The translations under genes were made by a program, and so were the position numbers. A stretch of DNA of 64,000 bases from CAVRUD01 sp963724285 (GTDB taxonomy: Bacteria; Chloroflexota; Chloroflexia; Thermomicrobiales; UBA6265), in NCBI GenBank assembly GCA_963724285.1, contig CAVRUD010000008.1:31624-95623 (forward strand), given 5' to 3'. Shown in pieces: positions 1 to 9,279 of this stretch (the stretch's first letter is position 1; every line of letters starts with the position of its first letter). The notes under the pieces were generated by a model, which was given only the letters and a program-made list of their open reading frames with translations, ran no database searches and was not told the origin of the DNA.

Positions 1-77
1 GACGAGAATAAGGCGCGGCAGGTCTTCGCCTGACGAGTGGGATCCGACGGCTGGCCTGACGCTGATTGGATGAAGGC

Positions 78-2447
78 ATGACCCGCGATCGGGGGATCAT
101 CGACCGCCTCGAGGAGGCGGACGCGGACGAGTTAGCGGAGATCCTGCTCGGGGCCGGGCGCGCCGAGCAATCGGATCTGTCTGCTCACCTCGGCAAGGAA
201 CGCTTCCACCGGATGCGCTCCCTGGCGTTGCAGCGGCCGAGGTCACGATCGGCCGCGACTGCCGTTTGGGGGAACGTGGTCGTCCTGCACGGTTTCTTGG
301 GCAGTTCGCTGACTGCCTACGACCGACCGGAGGGCGACGAGCAGATCTGGATCGATGTCCGGCGGATTGGGCTGGGGCAGCTCTCGCTGCTGCGGCTCGG
401 GCCGGACGGTCGTTCGCCCTACCACCCGGGCACCGATATCCGCGCAAGCGGCATCATGAAACGCACCTACGGGGAGCAGCTCCTCGCCCTCGCGAAGAAT
501 TGGACGGTCCGCGCATTCCCGTTCGATTGGCGCAGGGACGTGGACTCGGCCGCGGACGAGTTGAACTCCCAGCTCAATGACTGGTTCGCGGCCGGTGACC
601 CTGTCCACCTGATCGCGCACGGCATGGGTGGGTTGGTCGCCAGGGCATTCATCCGCAAGTACCCGGCTCGGTGGCGATCGATGTGGGACCATCCGGGCGC
701 CGGGAAGCGGGGCGGGCGCCTCATCATGCTCGGGACGCCCAACCACGGGTCATTCGCGATCCCCCAGACGATCGTGGGGATCGAACCGATCGTCATCAAG
801 CTCGCCGTTCTTGACCGGCGCAACGATCTCAACGGCCTGCTCACCATCATTAACTCCTTCGTCGGGATCTATCAGATGCTCCCGTCGCCGCTGGTGCTGC
901 CGGCGATGGAACGTCTCTATCAGGCTGAGACCTACGGCAATCTCGGTGTGCCCCAGGTGCCCCAGGCGCACCTGTCCGCGGCTCTCCGTCACCACGAGCG
1001 ACTCGCCGACGTTATCGAGCCAGACCGGATGATCAACGTTTTGGGGAACGATCAGCCCACCTTCTCGAACATCACCCGATTCGAGGGTCTTAAAGACGTG
1101 GCATCGTACGGCGTCACCCCCATGGGTGATGGCCGCGTGACGCATCAGCTTGCCCAATTGACGGGCGTGAGCGCCTACTTCGTCGACGACGACAGCGGCG
1201 ACCTACCCTCGAATGGCAGGGTCATCGCCGCTCTCGACGACCTGCTCACGACCGGCAAGACAGGTCGGTTACGGCCTGGATCAACCACGATCCGTTCGCG
1301 CTGGGGTTCCCAGTTGGAGCGTGAGGCCCGCGAACGGCTCGTGCAAGAGGTGGGGACGCACCGAACGAAGCTGGGATCGCTCCTCGATTACTCCAGGGCG
1401 TGGCGCACGATCGTCGAGGATCGTCCCTCGACACGCCGAAGGGCCGGCGATCGTAGTGGTCCGGGGCTGGATGAACCGGACGACGCGTTCGCGGAGGAGC
1501 CGGAGATCGTCGAGGTGCTGACGCATGGGGTCCTCGCCTCTCGGGGCGGGCCCAAAGTCGATTTCGCGAACCCGCGAAGTACCTCTGAGCCGCCGACGAT
1601 CGAGTTCCAAATCTTTGGAGGCAGCATCGACGAGCTGGACCTGGTCAATACCGGGCCCGTCGGACCCTCCGAGCGATCACTCGAAGAGATCCGCCAGTTG
1701 GAAGCGCAAGGGGGAGTGCCAGAGTGCCCCATCGACGTGATCGCCGTGGGTCACTACGAGAGAACCCGGCCCGAGGGGGCCGAGCTCGTGCTCGACAGGG
1801 CCATCAGCGGCGTCGTTCCCGGCAGACCCGATGATCTACGCGGCCGGTCGTCGGATTCCAATTTGCTTCTGACGCTCTTCGCCGAGCGGGGCACCATCCG
1901 CGGTGAACTTGGCCAGGTTTTCCTGCTGCCCGATCCGCGACGCGCGTCGACGCGCGGAGCCGTAGCGCGCTGCAATCGTGATATCGCCGTTGTCGGACTG
2001 GGCGTCCCCGGCCGGTTCGGCGCTCCGGAGCTGAAGGTCCTTGCGCGTGAGCTCTGCTGGACACTAGGCAGGATGGGGAAGCGGCACCTGGCTACGGTCT
2101 TGATCGGGTCCGGTGTCGGGAATATCGATGCCGGCGAAGCGACTTCGGCATGGATCGCCGGGATCAAGAATGCGTTGACCGGATCGACCATGGACGACGA
2201 CCGAAAGCTGCGCCGGGTGACGTTCGTCGAACGCGACCCGGACAAGATCCTCGCCATGGCGGCCGCAATCGTGAACGAACAGGAACAGTTGCGCACGCGA
2301 GATCGCATGAGAATATCCTTCGCGCAACCCCCCGCCGAACGGATGAAACGCATTCGCAGGTGGTGGACATCCACGAAGCAGCAGGAGGAGAAGGAACGAG
2401 ATGAGCTCCTTTCAATGATCCATCCCAGCTGCCTCCGACCTGGCTGA
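78..2447 (+). CDS. alpha/beta-hydrolase-like (PGAP1/lipase fold) N-terminal part of a CHAT protein
   Basis: The first part of a long protein that continues into the CHAT protease domain at 2420-3717. Residues about 70-280 (counted from a TTG at 66) look like an LCAT/PGAP1-type lipase fold: a VVLHGFLGS oxyanion strand, an elbow and LGTPNHGS. The elbow reads AHGMGG at 612-629, so the usual nucleophile serine is glycine (codon 621-623) and lipase activity is doubtful. Residues about 440-760 form a second alpha/beta domain with IAVVGLGVPG and IGSGVGN strands, loosely like macro or M17 N-terminal folds; this assignment is weak. Proteins with hydrolase-like plus CHAT modules occur in STAND/caspase-like bacterial conflict systems. 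The frame is lost between 2404 and 2447, where homology moves to another frame near a CTTT run. The ATG at 78 is preferred over the TTG at 66; neither has a strong ribosome site. Confidence 0.7.
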   Translation: MTRDRGIIDRLEEADADELAEILLGAGRAEQSDLSAHLGKERFHRMRSLALQRPRSRSAATAVWGNVVVLHGFLGSSLTAYDRPEGDEQIWIDVRRIGLGQLSLLRLGPDGRSPYHPGTDIRASGIMKRTYGEQLLALAKNWTVRAFPFDWRRDVDSAADELNSQLNDWFAAGDPVHLIAHGMGGLVARAFIRKYPARWRSMWDHPGAGKRGGRLIMLGTPNHGSFAIPQTIVGIEPIVIKLAVLDRRNDLNGLLTIINSFVGIYQMLPSPLVLPAMERLYQAETYGNLGVPQVPQAHLSAALRHHERLADVIEPDRMINVLGNDQPTFSNITRFEGLKDVASYGVTPMGDGRVTHQLAQLTGVSAYFVDDDSGDLPSNGRVIAALDDLLTTGKTGRLRPGSTTIRSRWGSQLEREARERLVQEVGTHRTKLGSLLDYSRAWRTIVEDRPSTRRRAGDRSGPGLDEPDDAFAEEPEIVEVLTHGVLASRGGPKVDFANPRSTSEPPTIEFQIFGGSIDELDLVNTGPVGPSERSLEEIRQLEAQGGVPECPIDVIAVGHYERTRPEGAELVLDRAISGVVPGRPDDLRGRSSDSNLLLTLFAERGTIRGELGQVFLLPDPRRASTRGAVARCNRDIAVVGLGVPGRFGAPELKVLARELCWTLGRMGKRHLATVLIGSGVGNIDAGEATSAWIAGIKNALTGSTMDDDRKLRRVTFVERDPDKILAMAAAIVNEQEQLRTRDRMRISFAQPPAERMKRIRRWWTSTKQQEEKERDELLSMIHPSCLRPG

Positions 2448-3717
2448 CGGTCACGGTCGGAAAGGAAGGGTATCGGTACGGCGCCATCACCGATACCGCG
2501 TCGATTCCTGAGCGAGAAGTCCCCCTCAACGTGGCGCGGATTCACAAGGCTAACGACAACCTGGCGGCGGCGCCGGATCTCGGCCTCCAACTGGAGCACG
2601 GGCTCTTCCTCAAGAAGCTGGCGCTACCGAGGGACCTGACCGGTCATCTTGCGACCGCGGCGCCGCTCGTCTTGATGCTTGACGCGGCAACGGCGCGGGT
2701 CCACTGGGAAATGATGGCGCAACCTGACCCGTTCGATCGTTCGGACGGATTCGACGTTCCGGACGATGACATGGTTGACGGGGCTGGAGACGCCCACGCA
2801 GAGGAGACCATCGAGCGGTTCCTCGGGATCACGCGCGGAGTTACGCGCCAGTTGCGCACGGCGTTTGCTCCGCCTCCGGACCCACCCCCACCCCCGCGGC
2901 GGCGACTGCGGGTCCTGATCGTGGCCGATCCGGCCGAGGACGACCCGTTGGAAGGAGCCCAGGAAGAAGGAGCCGCGGTCGCCGCTCTCTTCGAACAGTT
3001 CAACGCCCTCCACGGTGCGTTCGGCGATTCCGAACCGAATGGAAACAACGTGGACCGGGGAAAAGCGAGAACCGGGTCGAGGTCGTAGGCCTTTTCGGGC
3101 CGTACGAGGCGACCTTGGACGAGGTCCTCCGGCATCTCGTCCAACGCTCGTACGACGTTCTTCACTTCGCTGGGCATTGCATCTACGACAAGAAGCGGCC
3201 GTCGGCATCTGGATGGATCTTCTCCAACGGTGAACGGCTGACCGCGAACGAACTCGACCGGATCGATCGTATCCCGAAGTTCGTCTTCTCGAACGCCTGC
3301 GAATCCGGGATCACGCCGGATCGTTCCGGGAGCCGATCGGTGGAGTTGGCTCCGAGCTTCGCGGAGGCGTTCTTCGCACGTGGGGTTTCGAACTTCGTCT
3401 GCACCGCGTGGCCCGTGGACGACGGCGCGGCGCGCAATTTCGCCCTCACGCTCTATCGAGGCCTCCTCGGGCTCAAGCCCGTGGACGGTCAGCCGAACGC
3501 CTACGAACCGACGACGCCGTTGCACATGCACCGCGCGATGCAGCAGGCACGGCGCGCCGTCGCGGCGCAGCCGCGTGGCTACCGAACCTGGGGCGCCTAC
3601 CAGCATTACGGCAGCCCGTACCTGCGGTTCTTCGAGCCATCGCCTACGGCGGAGAGGAGGCGATCGGCCAAAACGAACCGGGATGCGATTGGCGTTTCAC
3701 CGATCGCCGAGGGCTAG
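2420..3717 (+). CDS. CHAT-domain (caspase-like) protease, C-terminal part of the preceding gene
   Basis: Reading resumes in a new frame at 2420 (PSQLPPTWLTVTVGKEGY) with no missing homology, so this is probably the same polypeptide as 78-2447. A region typical of CHAT proteins (VPLNVARIHKANDN, then VLMLDAATARVHWEMM) precedes the protease. A second one-base loss at the GGGGAAAA run (3056-3063) moves the frame again. The CHAT core follows, with HFAGHC (catalytic His codon at 3175) and SNACES (catalytic Cys codon at 3298), then FVCTAWPVDDGAA and a YGSPYLRF end. CHAT peptidases are separase/caspase relatives often linked to bacterial cell-death or immune signalling. The dyad is intact, so the product would be active if the frame breaks are sequencing errors. 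Stop at 3715-3717. Confidence 0.78.
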
Positions 3718-3750
3718 GGCCTGTTTGCACAGCGCGGAGCGGCGGCGGAA

Positions 3751-3871
3751 ACCCGGGGTTGATGGAGGTTGCGGAATTGATCGGTGGTTTTTAGGGGGCG
3801 GTGAACGGATGGGAAACGGCGGCGCTCCAAGAAACCCGCGATCAATTCCGCAACCTCCATGAACCCCGGGC
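3751..3871. repeat. 33-bp inverted repeat (long hairpin) after the CHAT gene
   Basis: Arms 3751-3783 and 3839-3871 match at 31 of 33 positions around the core TGGAGGTTGCGGAATTGATC. The 55-base spacer is itself weakly palindromic. The element fills the 344-base gap between the CHAT gene and the M23 peptidase. A CCCGGGCTGAGCA motif occurs at the right arm, again at 3891-3903, and also in the repeat near 37706, so it may belong to the same repeat group. It could act as a terminator, although no T-run follows. No gene is visible in the gap. Confidence 0.7.
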
Positions 3872-4061
3872 TGAGCATGACGAAGCCCTTCCCGGGCTGA
3901 GCACGCTGGGAGGGACCGTGCCCACCGGCAACATCGCCTGTCCAAACCGCCCTAGTGCGGTCGATAGGGACGCCACGGTCGGACGCACCGACCGCGAGCG
4001 ATGACTGATCTTGGCCTGTCCCGAACCATACTGTCGCGAATGACCAGGAAAGGGCGGTTCA

Positions 4062-4889
4062 ATGGCTGAGCAAACTCCAGGAACAACCGTTATCGATCCA
4101 TCTGGGAACTACGGGCCGACCGAGCACGGTGACATCCATCCGGACGAAGGGTCGCGGCGGATGCTCACGAGCGCCGTCTGGGGGAACGTCCCCATGTTCG
4201 TCTCCTCCGAGAACGGCATGGACGTTACCCCATGGAATCCGGACTGCTCCTGGTACCAGTACGGGACGCACTACTGCCTGAACGGCTGCCAGCACCCGGG
4301 GATGGACATCAGCATGGTGGAGGGCACCGCGCTCTTCGCGGCGGCCGGTGGACAGGTGGTTTTCTCCGGGAATGATGGATTCTACGCGCCGCTCCACGTC
4401 AACATCCTCGCGGCGAACGGCGAGGTCCACATCTACGGCCACCTGTCGAGCATCGACCCGAACGTCTTTGCCGGCGCCCACGTGCAGGCCGGCCAGTTCC
4501 TCGGCGGATCGGGCTCGATGAACGGCGGTCACCTCCACTTCGAGCGGCGCGTGCCGAACGGCAACTGCGGCTCCGGGTTCAGCGCCGACGATCCCACCTC
4601 CGTCCTGACCGACGCCCCCCAAGCCGGGGACCAGCCGGTACCCCAGGCCGGCTTTGCGGCAGGCGATCGCATCAACGTCGTCGACCCACCGCTGCGCTTC
4701 CGGGACGGGCCTGGAACAGGGAGCAACGTCATCGAGGAGCTCCCGCTCGGCACAGAGCTCTGCGTGGTGGGCGGACCCCAGCAGGCCGACGGGTACGACT
4801 GGTACCAGGTCTCCCGTCCCGAGAGCGGGGCGCAGGGCTGGGTGGCGGGGAGCTTCTGCGGCCTCGTCGCGGCGCAGGGCTGCCAATAA
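4062..4889 (+). CDS. M23-family metallopeptidase with C-terminal SH3b domain
   Basis: A 275-residue LytM/M23-like zinc endopeptidase, a family that cuts peptide crosslinks of peptidoglycan. Zinc motifs are visible as HPGMD (HxxxD) near residue 77 and HLHFE (HxH) near residue 164; GHLSSI and VQAGQFLGGSGS are typical between them. From about residue 200 (INVVDPPLRFRDGPGTGS) to the end is an SH3b domain, usually a cell-wall-binding module. No signal peptide or membrane segment is present, so export would need another route. ATG at 4062 follows a GGAAAGG stretch. The gene is intact and stands alone between two palindromic repeats. Confidence 0.85.
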   Translation: MAEQTPGTTVIDPSGNYGPTEHGDIHPDEGSRRMLTSAVWGNVPMFVSSENGMDVTPWNPDCSWYQYGTHYCLNGCQHPGMDISMVEGTALFAAAGGQVVFSGNDGFYAPLHVNILAANGEVHIYGHLSSIDPNVFAGAHVQAGQFLGGSGSMNGGHLHFERRVPNGNCGSGFSADDPTSVLTDAPQAGDQPVPQAGFAAGDRINVVDPPLRFRDGPGTGSNVIEELPLGTELCVVGGPQQADGYDWYQVSRPESGAQGWVAGSFCGLVAAQGCQ

Positions 4890-5040
4890 GCGCTGTTCAG
4901 GTTCCGCGAATAGGCCGATCACCGGTCGTCGCCGGGGCCACGGAGGGATGCATGAGCGCTCGGATCCAATCCGTCGGTGCGTTGGCCGGTTTGCTCGAGC
5001 CGTCGCCGGGAGGGACGGCCAACGGCTGCTATCCTGGCTG

Positions 5041-5170
5041 GCTAGCCCGGATTGTTCGTGTGCGCCGTGGGAACGGCGGCGCCGTGTTGGCGGCGCCCCG
5101 CATCGGCCCCGGGCGACGCCCAGACAGCGCCGCCGTTCCCACGCGGTACCCGTGAAGAATCCAGGCTAGG
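5041..5170. repeat. palindromic repeat element, copy 1 (short form)
   Basis: The outer arms GCTAGCCCGGAT (5041) and ATCCAGGCTAGGC (5159-5171), and the inner arms GCGCCGTGGGAACGGCGGCG (5062-5081) and GCGCCGCCGTTCCCACGCGG (5128-5147), are complementary, so the segment can fold into one long stem. The same arms, almost unchanged, bound the larger element at 32273-32573. The element lies just upstream of the heme-peroxidase gene within a 324-base stretch with no other feature. It looks like a MITE- or REP-like element; no transposase is encoded. Confidence 0.75.
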
Positions 5171-5213
5171 CAGCAATCGTCTACCCATTTAAGAGGGGAA
5201 CAGGGGGCACTTC

Positions 5214-6999
5214 ATGATTTCGCGTCTGCTCTCCGCCGTGGCAACGGCGGTCGACCACCGCATCGGCTGGCATCGGCTGCCGACGCCGCTCGGCCTGCTC
5301 GCGTTGATGGGCATCCGGGGTAGGCTGCGAGAACGCAATCTGGTCGACACGGCTTCGGCAACCCAACGCCAGCAACCCGAGCCCGCCCCTTGGCCCGGCC
5401 ACCGAACCACGCGCGCGCCGGACGGAACGTTCAACGATCTCGGGCAGCCGCGCATGGGCGCCGCGGGCACCCGGTTTGGCCGCAACGTTCCCCTCAGAGA
5501 AACGTCCCCGGATCGCGCCCGGATGCTCCAACCCAACCCGCGTACCGTGAGCCGCGAGTTGCTGACCCGGGACGAGTTCGTCCCGGCCACGACGCTGAAC
5601 GTGCTCGCCGCGTCCTGGCTCCAGTTCATGATCCGCGACTGGTTCAGCCACGGGAAGAGCCCAAAGGAGAACCCCTGGGAGATCCCGCTCGCGCCAGACG
5701 ACCCCTGGCCAGAGCGGCCGATGCGGGTCATGCGGACCCGGCCCGATCCGACCCGCAGCCCCGAGGAGGACGCGGCGGGCCTGCCGCCCACCTACGTCAA
5801 CGTCGAGACCCACTGGTGGGACGGGTCACAGCTCTACGGCAGCGACGCCGAGACCCAGGCCCGGGTCCGCACCGGGAGCGGCGGCACGCTGAAGATCGGC
5901 GCCGACGGGCTGATCCCGGTCGACCCGCGGAGCGAGAAACATCCGGCAGACGAGCCCGGCTTCTGGGTCGGGCATCGCGATGATGCACACCCTGTTCACC
6001 CGCGAACACAACGCCATCTGCGACCGTCTCCGCGCCGAATACCCGACCTGGACGGACGACGAACTCTTCGAGCACGCGCGCCTCGTCAATGCCGCGCTGC
6101 TGGCCAAGATCCACACCGTTGAATGGACGACGGCGATCCTCGGGCACCCTGCCCTTCAGATCGGGATGCGCGCGAACTGGTGGGGCCTGGCCGGGGAGCG
6201 CATCAACCGGCTCGTCGGGCGCCTCAGCGACAGCGAAGCGATCAGCGGCATCGTCGGCGGGCCAACCCACCACTTCGACGTCCCGTACTCGTTGACCGAG
6301 GAATTCGTCGCGGTCTACCGGATGCATCCCCTCATCCCCGACGACTACACCTTCCGTTCGTCGGCCACGGACGATCTGCTGCAAAACCGGCAGTTTGCCG
6401 AGATCTCCGGTCGGAAGGCCCTGGAGCTTATCGGCGCCGTCCCGATGGCAGACCTCTTCTATTCCTTTGGCATCGCCCATCCAGGCGCGGTGACGCTCCA
6501 CAACTTCCCACGCGGTTTGCAGTTCCTGGAGCGGGAGGACGGCATCGTCCAGGATCTGGCGGCCGTCGACATCCTGCGCAGCCGCGAGCTCGGCGTGCCG
6601 CGCTACAACCGATTCCGCCGGCTGTTGCACCTCACGCCGATCGAAAGCTTCGACGAGTTGACCGACAACCCGCGCTGGCGGGAGGAACTGCGCCGCGTCT
6701 ACGACAACGACGTCGAGCTGCTCGACCTGACGGTCGGAATGTTCGCCGAGCGAGTGCCGAAGGGGTTCGGTTTCAGTGACACCGCCTTCCGGATCTTCGT
6801 CCTGATGGCCTCGCGCCGGCTCAACAGCGACCGCTTCTTCACGACGGATTTCACCGCCGACGTCTATACCCAGGTGGGATTGGACTGGATCGCCAACAAC
6901 GACATGTCGACCGTCTTGAGGCGGCACTACCCTGGGTTGGCCCCGGCCCTGCGCGGTGTCCGTAACGCGTTCGCGCCGTGGACACGGGTGACGGCCTAA
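5214..6999 (+). CDS. animal-type heme peroxidase (cyclooxygenase / alpha-dioxygenase-like)
   Basis: About 594 residues of the peroxidase-cyclooxygenase superfamily, which oxidises fatty acids or other substrates with heme. The distal side is THWWDGSQLYGSD (His codon 5811); then come TLFTREHNAIC and KIHTVEWTTAIL, as in fatty-acid alpha-dioxygenases. VYRMHPLIPDD carries the Tyr-x-x-His pair that in cyclooxygenases is the catalytic Tyr and the proximal heme His (codons 6316 and 6325). The frame moves once at a GGG near 5970: removing one G gives FWVGIAMMHTLFTREHN, so an indel error is likely. ATG 5214 follows AGGGGG at good spacing. No signal peptide is obvious, though the N-terminus has a short hydrophobic stretch. 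The substrate cannot be told. Confidence 0.82.
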
Positions 7000-7010
7000 G
7001 ACCGCGGGCC

Positions 7011-7033
7011 GGACGCCGGACGCCGGACGCCGG
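7011..7033. repeat. 7-bp tandem repeat (GGACGCC x3)
   Basis: Three perfect copies of GGACGCC plus a partial one lie between the heme-peroxidase stop and the next gene. It is short and possibly incidental. Confidence 0.6.
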
Positions 7034-7066
7034 CCATCGGTGGCAAAGTGGAAGGACAACGAAGCG

Positions 7067-7783
7067 ATGGAGATCGCCCCGGGGATCCACAGCCTCGGCC
7101 AGAAAATGGGCGGGAATGTCCACGCCTTCCTGCTCGACGACGGCGAGGGCCTGACGCTGATCGACACCCTCTACGACACGGACGGCAAGCGGGTGCTGGA
7201 CGCGATCGCGCGGCTCGGGCGGACGCCGCAGGATCTGCGACGGATCGTGCTGACCCACGGCCACCGCTCCCACCTCGGCGGCCTGGCGGCGCTCAAGCGC
7301 GCCAGCGGGGCCACCGTCTACGCCCACGAGTGGGAGGCGGACATCATCGCTGGGGAGCGCACGGCCCAACCCGTCACACCGATCCCGATGCGACCGCTCG
7401 GCACCTACCTGAGGGTCTACCACCTTCAGCTCGGGGCCGCGCTCGGCATTGGCAAGCACCCGCCCTGCGCGGTGGATCGGAGCCTGAAGGACGGGGATCG
7501 GGTGGGGCCGCTCGAGGTGCTGCACACGCCGGGGCACTCGCCCGGGCACCTGGCCTTCTGGTGGCCGGAGCGGCGGACGCTCGTTGCCGGCGACGCCATC
7601 GTGACCTACCCCGCGTTCGCGCCCGGGTGGCCGGCCTTCACCTTGAACGAGCGCCAGCACCGGGAGTCGCTGGGGCGGATGGCGGCGCTCGACGCGGAGA
7701 TCCTCGCGGTTGGCCACGGGGACCCGCTCACGACGGATGTCGCCGCCCGTGTCCGCGCCCTGGCGGCGGAGGCGAGCCGGTAG
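7067..7783 (+). CDS. MBL-fold metallohydrolase
   Basis: A 238-residue metallo-beta-lactamase-fold protein: the N-terminal MEIAPGIHSLGQ strand, TLIDTLYDTDGK, then THGHRSHLGG, HTPGHSPGHLAF and VAGDAI, and a final VGHGDPL. The canonical HxHxDH metal motif reads HGHRSH, with Ser (codon 7268) where the Asp that binds the second zinc normally sits. It may therefore be a mononuclear or altered enzyme. ATG 7067 is chosen because GGAAGGA lies about ten bases upstream; a GTG at 7040 in the same frame is the alternative. Substrate unknown; relatives include lactonases, glyoxalase II-like thioesterases and quinoline hydrolases. Confidence 0.82.
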   Translation: MEIAPGIHSLGQKMGGNVHAFLLDDGEGLTLIDTLYDTDGKRVLDAIARLGRTPQDLRRIVLTHGHRSHLGGLAALKRASGATVYAHEWEADIIAGERTAQPVTPIPMRPLGTYLRVYHLQLGAALGIGKHPPCAVDRSLKDGDRVGPLEVLHTPGHSPGHLAFWWPERRTLVAGDAIVTYPAFAPGWPAFTLNERQHRESLGRMAALDAEILAVGHGDPLTTDVAARVRALAAEASR

Positions 7784-7816
7784 ACCGCCGGCCGGGGAAG
7801 ACAGGAGGTACGGCAC

Positions 7817-8595
7817 GTGAGCGAGCGCCAGAGCCAGCATCGCGAGGACCAGGAGTCCGACCTGGAGAAGTTGTCCGGATCCGACCTTCCCGGGGTTCCG
7901 GCGGAACGCGGCGACGATTCCTCCGGCCGCGAGACGTCGACCGCGAAGGCGGCGGATTTCGTAGCCCGGCGGGCACGGTCGCTCGCGGGTCCGATCCGGA
8001 CGGCCGCTCCGTGGGGCTCGTTCGACACGGAGTGGCAGCAGATCAACCGGTGGGACGACGAGATCCGCGCGGCGGCGGCGGTTCGGCGTCGCGTTCGAGC
8101 GGATCAAGGCCCACATCGTCATCGAGTCTCAGGGCAACGCGGGGGCCGTTCAGAACAACCTGTCGAACGGTCCGAGCTACGGCCTGATGCAGGTCGTCCC
8201 GTTCGGGGTCGGGTGGGACGGGTGGCACCGGGACGTCTTCCGTCTCGCGGGAGCCAGCCACAGGCGACGCCGCGCGGACGCTCCTCGCCGACCCCGGGCT
8301 CAACGTTCGGGTTGGGACCTACATCCTCAAGGTCCAGCACGACAACCACCGCGATTGGGACAAGGCGTCGAGTTCCTTTTTCCTCGGGAATCCAGACTGG
8401 ATCGGCAGCGACGGGATCAACGGGATCCAAGGACGCCAGTACCGGGCAGGCGTTGCGCGGTCTGAACGAGGAATCGGCCAACGCCGGACCAGAATCCGAT
8501 TTCGATGCCGGCGACCGCAGCCCTTGTCAGGACAACTGGGACACATACTGGTCAGATTGCCGGCCGATCTTGCCCTGTACCCGTCGGCGGCCTAG
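7817..8595 (+). CDS. lytic transglycosylase (SLT-like), frame-broken
   Basis: GTG 7817 follows a strong AGGAGGT (7804-7810). A polar N-terminal region (DLEKLSGSDLPGVP, WQQINRWDDEIRAAA) is followed, after a frame break near 8085, by FERIKAHIVIESQGNAG and SYGLMQVVPFG. These are the catalytic Glu region and the Gly-Leu-Met-Gln motif of soluble lytic transglycosylases, which cleave peptidoglycan glycan strands. A second break near 8255 gives DPGLNVRVGTYILK and FLGNPDWIG; a third near 8430 obscures the C-terminus, so the end is approximate. There is no signal peptide. It lies between an MBL hydrolase and a GNAT gene in the same direction. Confidence 0.65.
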
Positions 8596-8611
8596 CTCGG
8601 CGGCCACTGCC

Positions 8612-8617
8612 TATACT
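8612..8617 (+). promoter_or_regulatory. putative -10 box TATACT for the GNAT gene
   Basis: TATACT lies 27 bases before the ATG of the acetyltransferase; no convincing -35 is visible. The same TATACT form appears before other genes in the window (17068, 34682, 38120). Confidence 0.4.
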
Positions 8618-8643
8618 GGGCCCGCTCAGGGGAGGGATCAGCG

Positions 8644-9279
8644 ATGACAGACGGATCCGTTCCGGTTGTGCCGCTCGGCGAGGATCGGGCCGACGAGGCG
8701 GCGGCCCTCATAGCGCGGGCCTTCCAGGACGACCCGTGGGCCGTCCACAGCTGCCCGGATCCCGGCGAGCGCGCGCGGTGGCTGTCCTGGGTCTTCCGCC
8801 CGAACGCCTGGCAGGGCTGCCTGTTCGGCGAGCTTCTTGGCACGGCGGGACGGCTCGACGGGGTGGCGGCCGCCATCGGTCCCGACGAAGGCGCGCCCAC
8901 CGATGAGCAGCTGGCACGGTTCGGCTACGAGCGCGGCCGCGAGGTCGTCGGGGTCGAGACCTGGGACCGGATCATGGCGGCGGCGCGCGAGGCATACCGG
9001 CCCGCCGACGCGGTGCTCCGCCGGGCGGTGCCCGAGCCGCATTGGTACCTGGACGTGCTCGCCGTCGAGCCGGCACGGCAGGGCAGCGGCATCGGGAGCC
9101 ACCTGCTCCGCGCCGTCCACGCGCGCGTCGACGACGACGGGATCCCCGTCGTGCTGCTCACCTACCAGCCGAAGAGCCTGGCACTCTACCGACGCCACAG
9201 GTACGTGGTCGTCTGCGGGGAGGAGGCACCGGCGAGTCGTCCGCAGTGGTGGGGCCTGCGCCGGAACCCGGGCGCGTGA
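8644..9279 (+). CDS. GNAT-family N-acetyltransferase
   Basis: A 211-residue acetyl-CoA-dependent acyltransferase. The cofactor loop is visible as VEPARQGSGIGSHLL (the Q/RxxGxG/A motif) after the WYLDVLAV strand, followed by VVLLTYQPKSLALYRRHRY near the C-terminus, the usual last beta-alpha unit. The N-terminal DRADEAAALIARAFQDDP is the typical first helix. ATG 8644 has AGGGGAGGG just upstream. It resembles the GNATs that end in WWGLRR and act on small molecules or antibiotics, but the substrate cannot be predicted. Confidence 0.88.
   Translation: MTDGSVPVVPLGEDRADEAAALIARAFQDDPWAVHSCPDPGERARWLSWVFRPNAWQGCLFGELLGTAGRLDGVAAAIGPDEGAPTDEQLARFGYERGREVVGVETWDRIMAAAREAYRPADAVLRRAVPEPHWYLDVLAVEPARQGSGIGSHLLRAVHARVDDDGIPVVLLTYQPKSLALYRRHRYVVVCGEEAPASRPQWWGLRRNPGA

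Noticed and set aside
3697..5170. CRISPR-like array from the repeated CCCGGGCTGA and GGAACGG motifs
   Set aside because: The repeats are inverted, few and unevenly spaced; they form palindromes, not direct repeats with spacers.
5797..7167. 456-codon open frame on the - strand
   Set aside because: Antisense to the heme peroxidase and the MBL gene; no motif.
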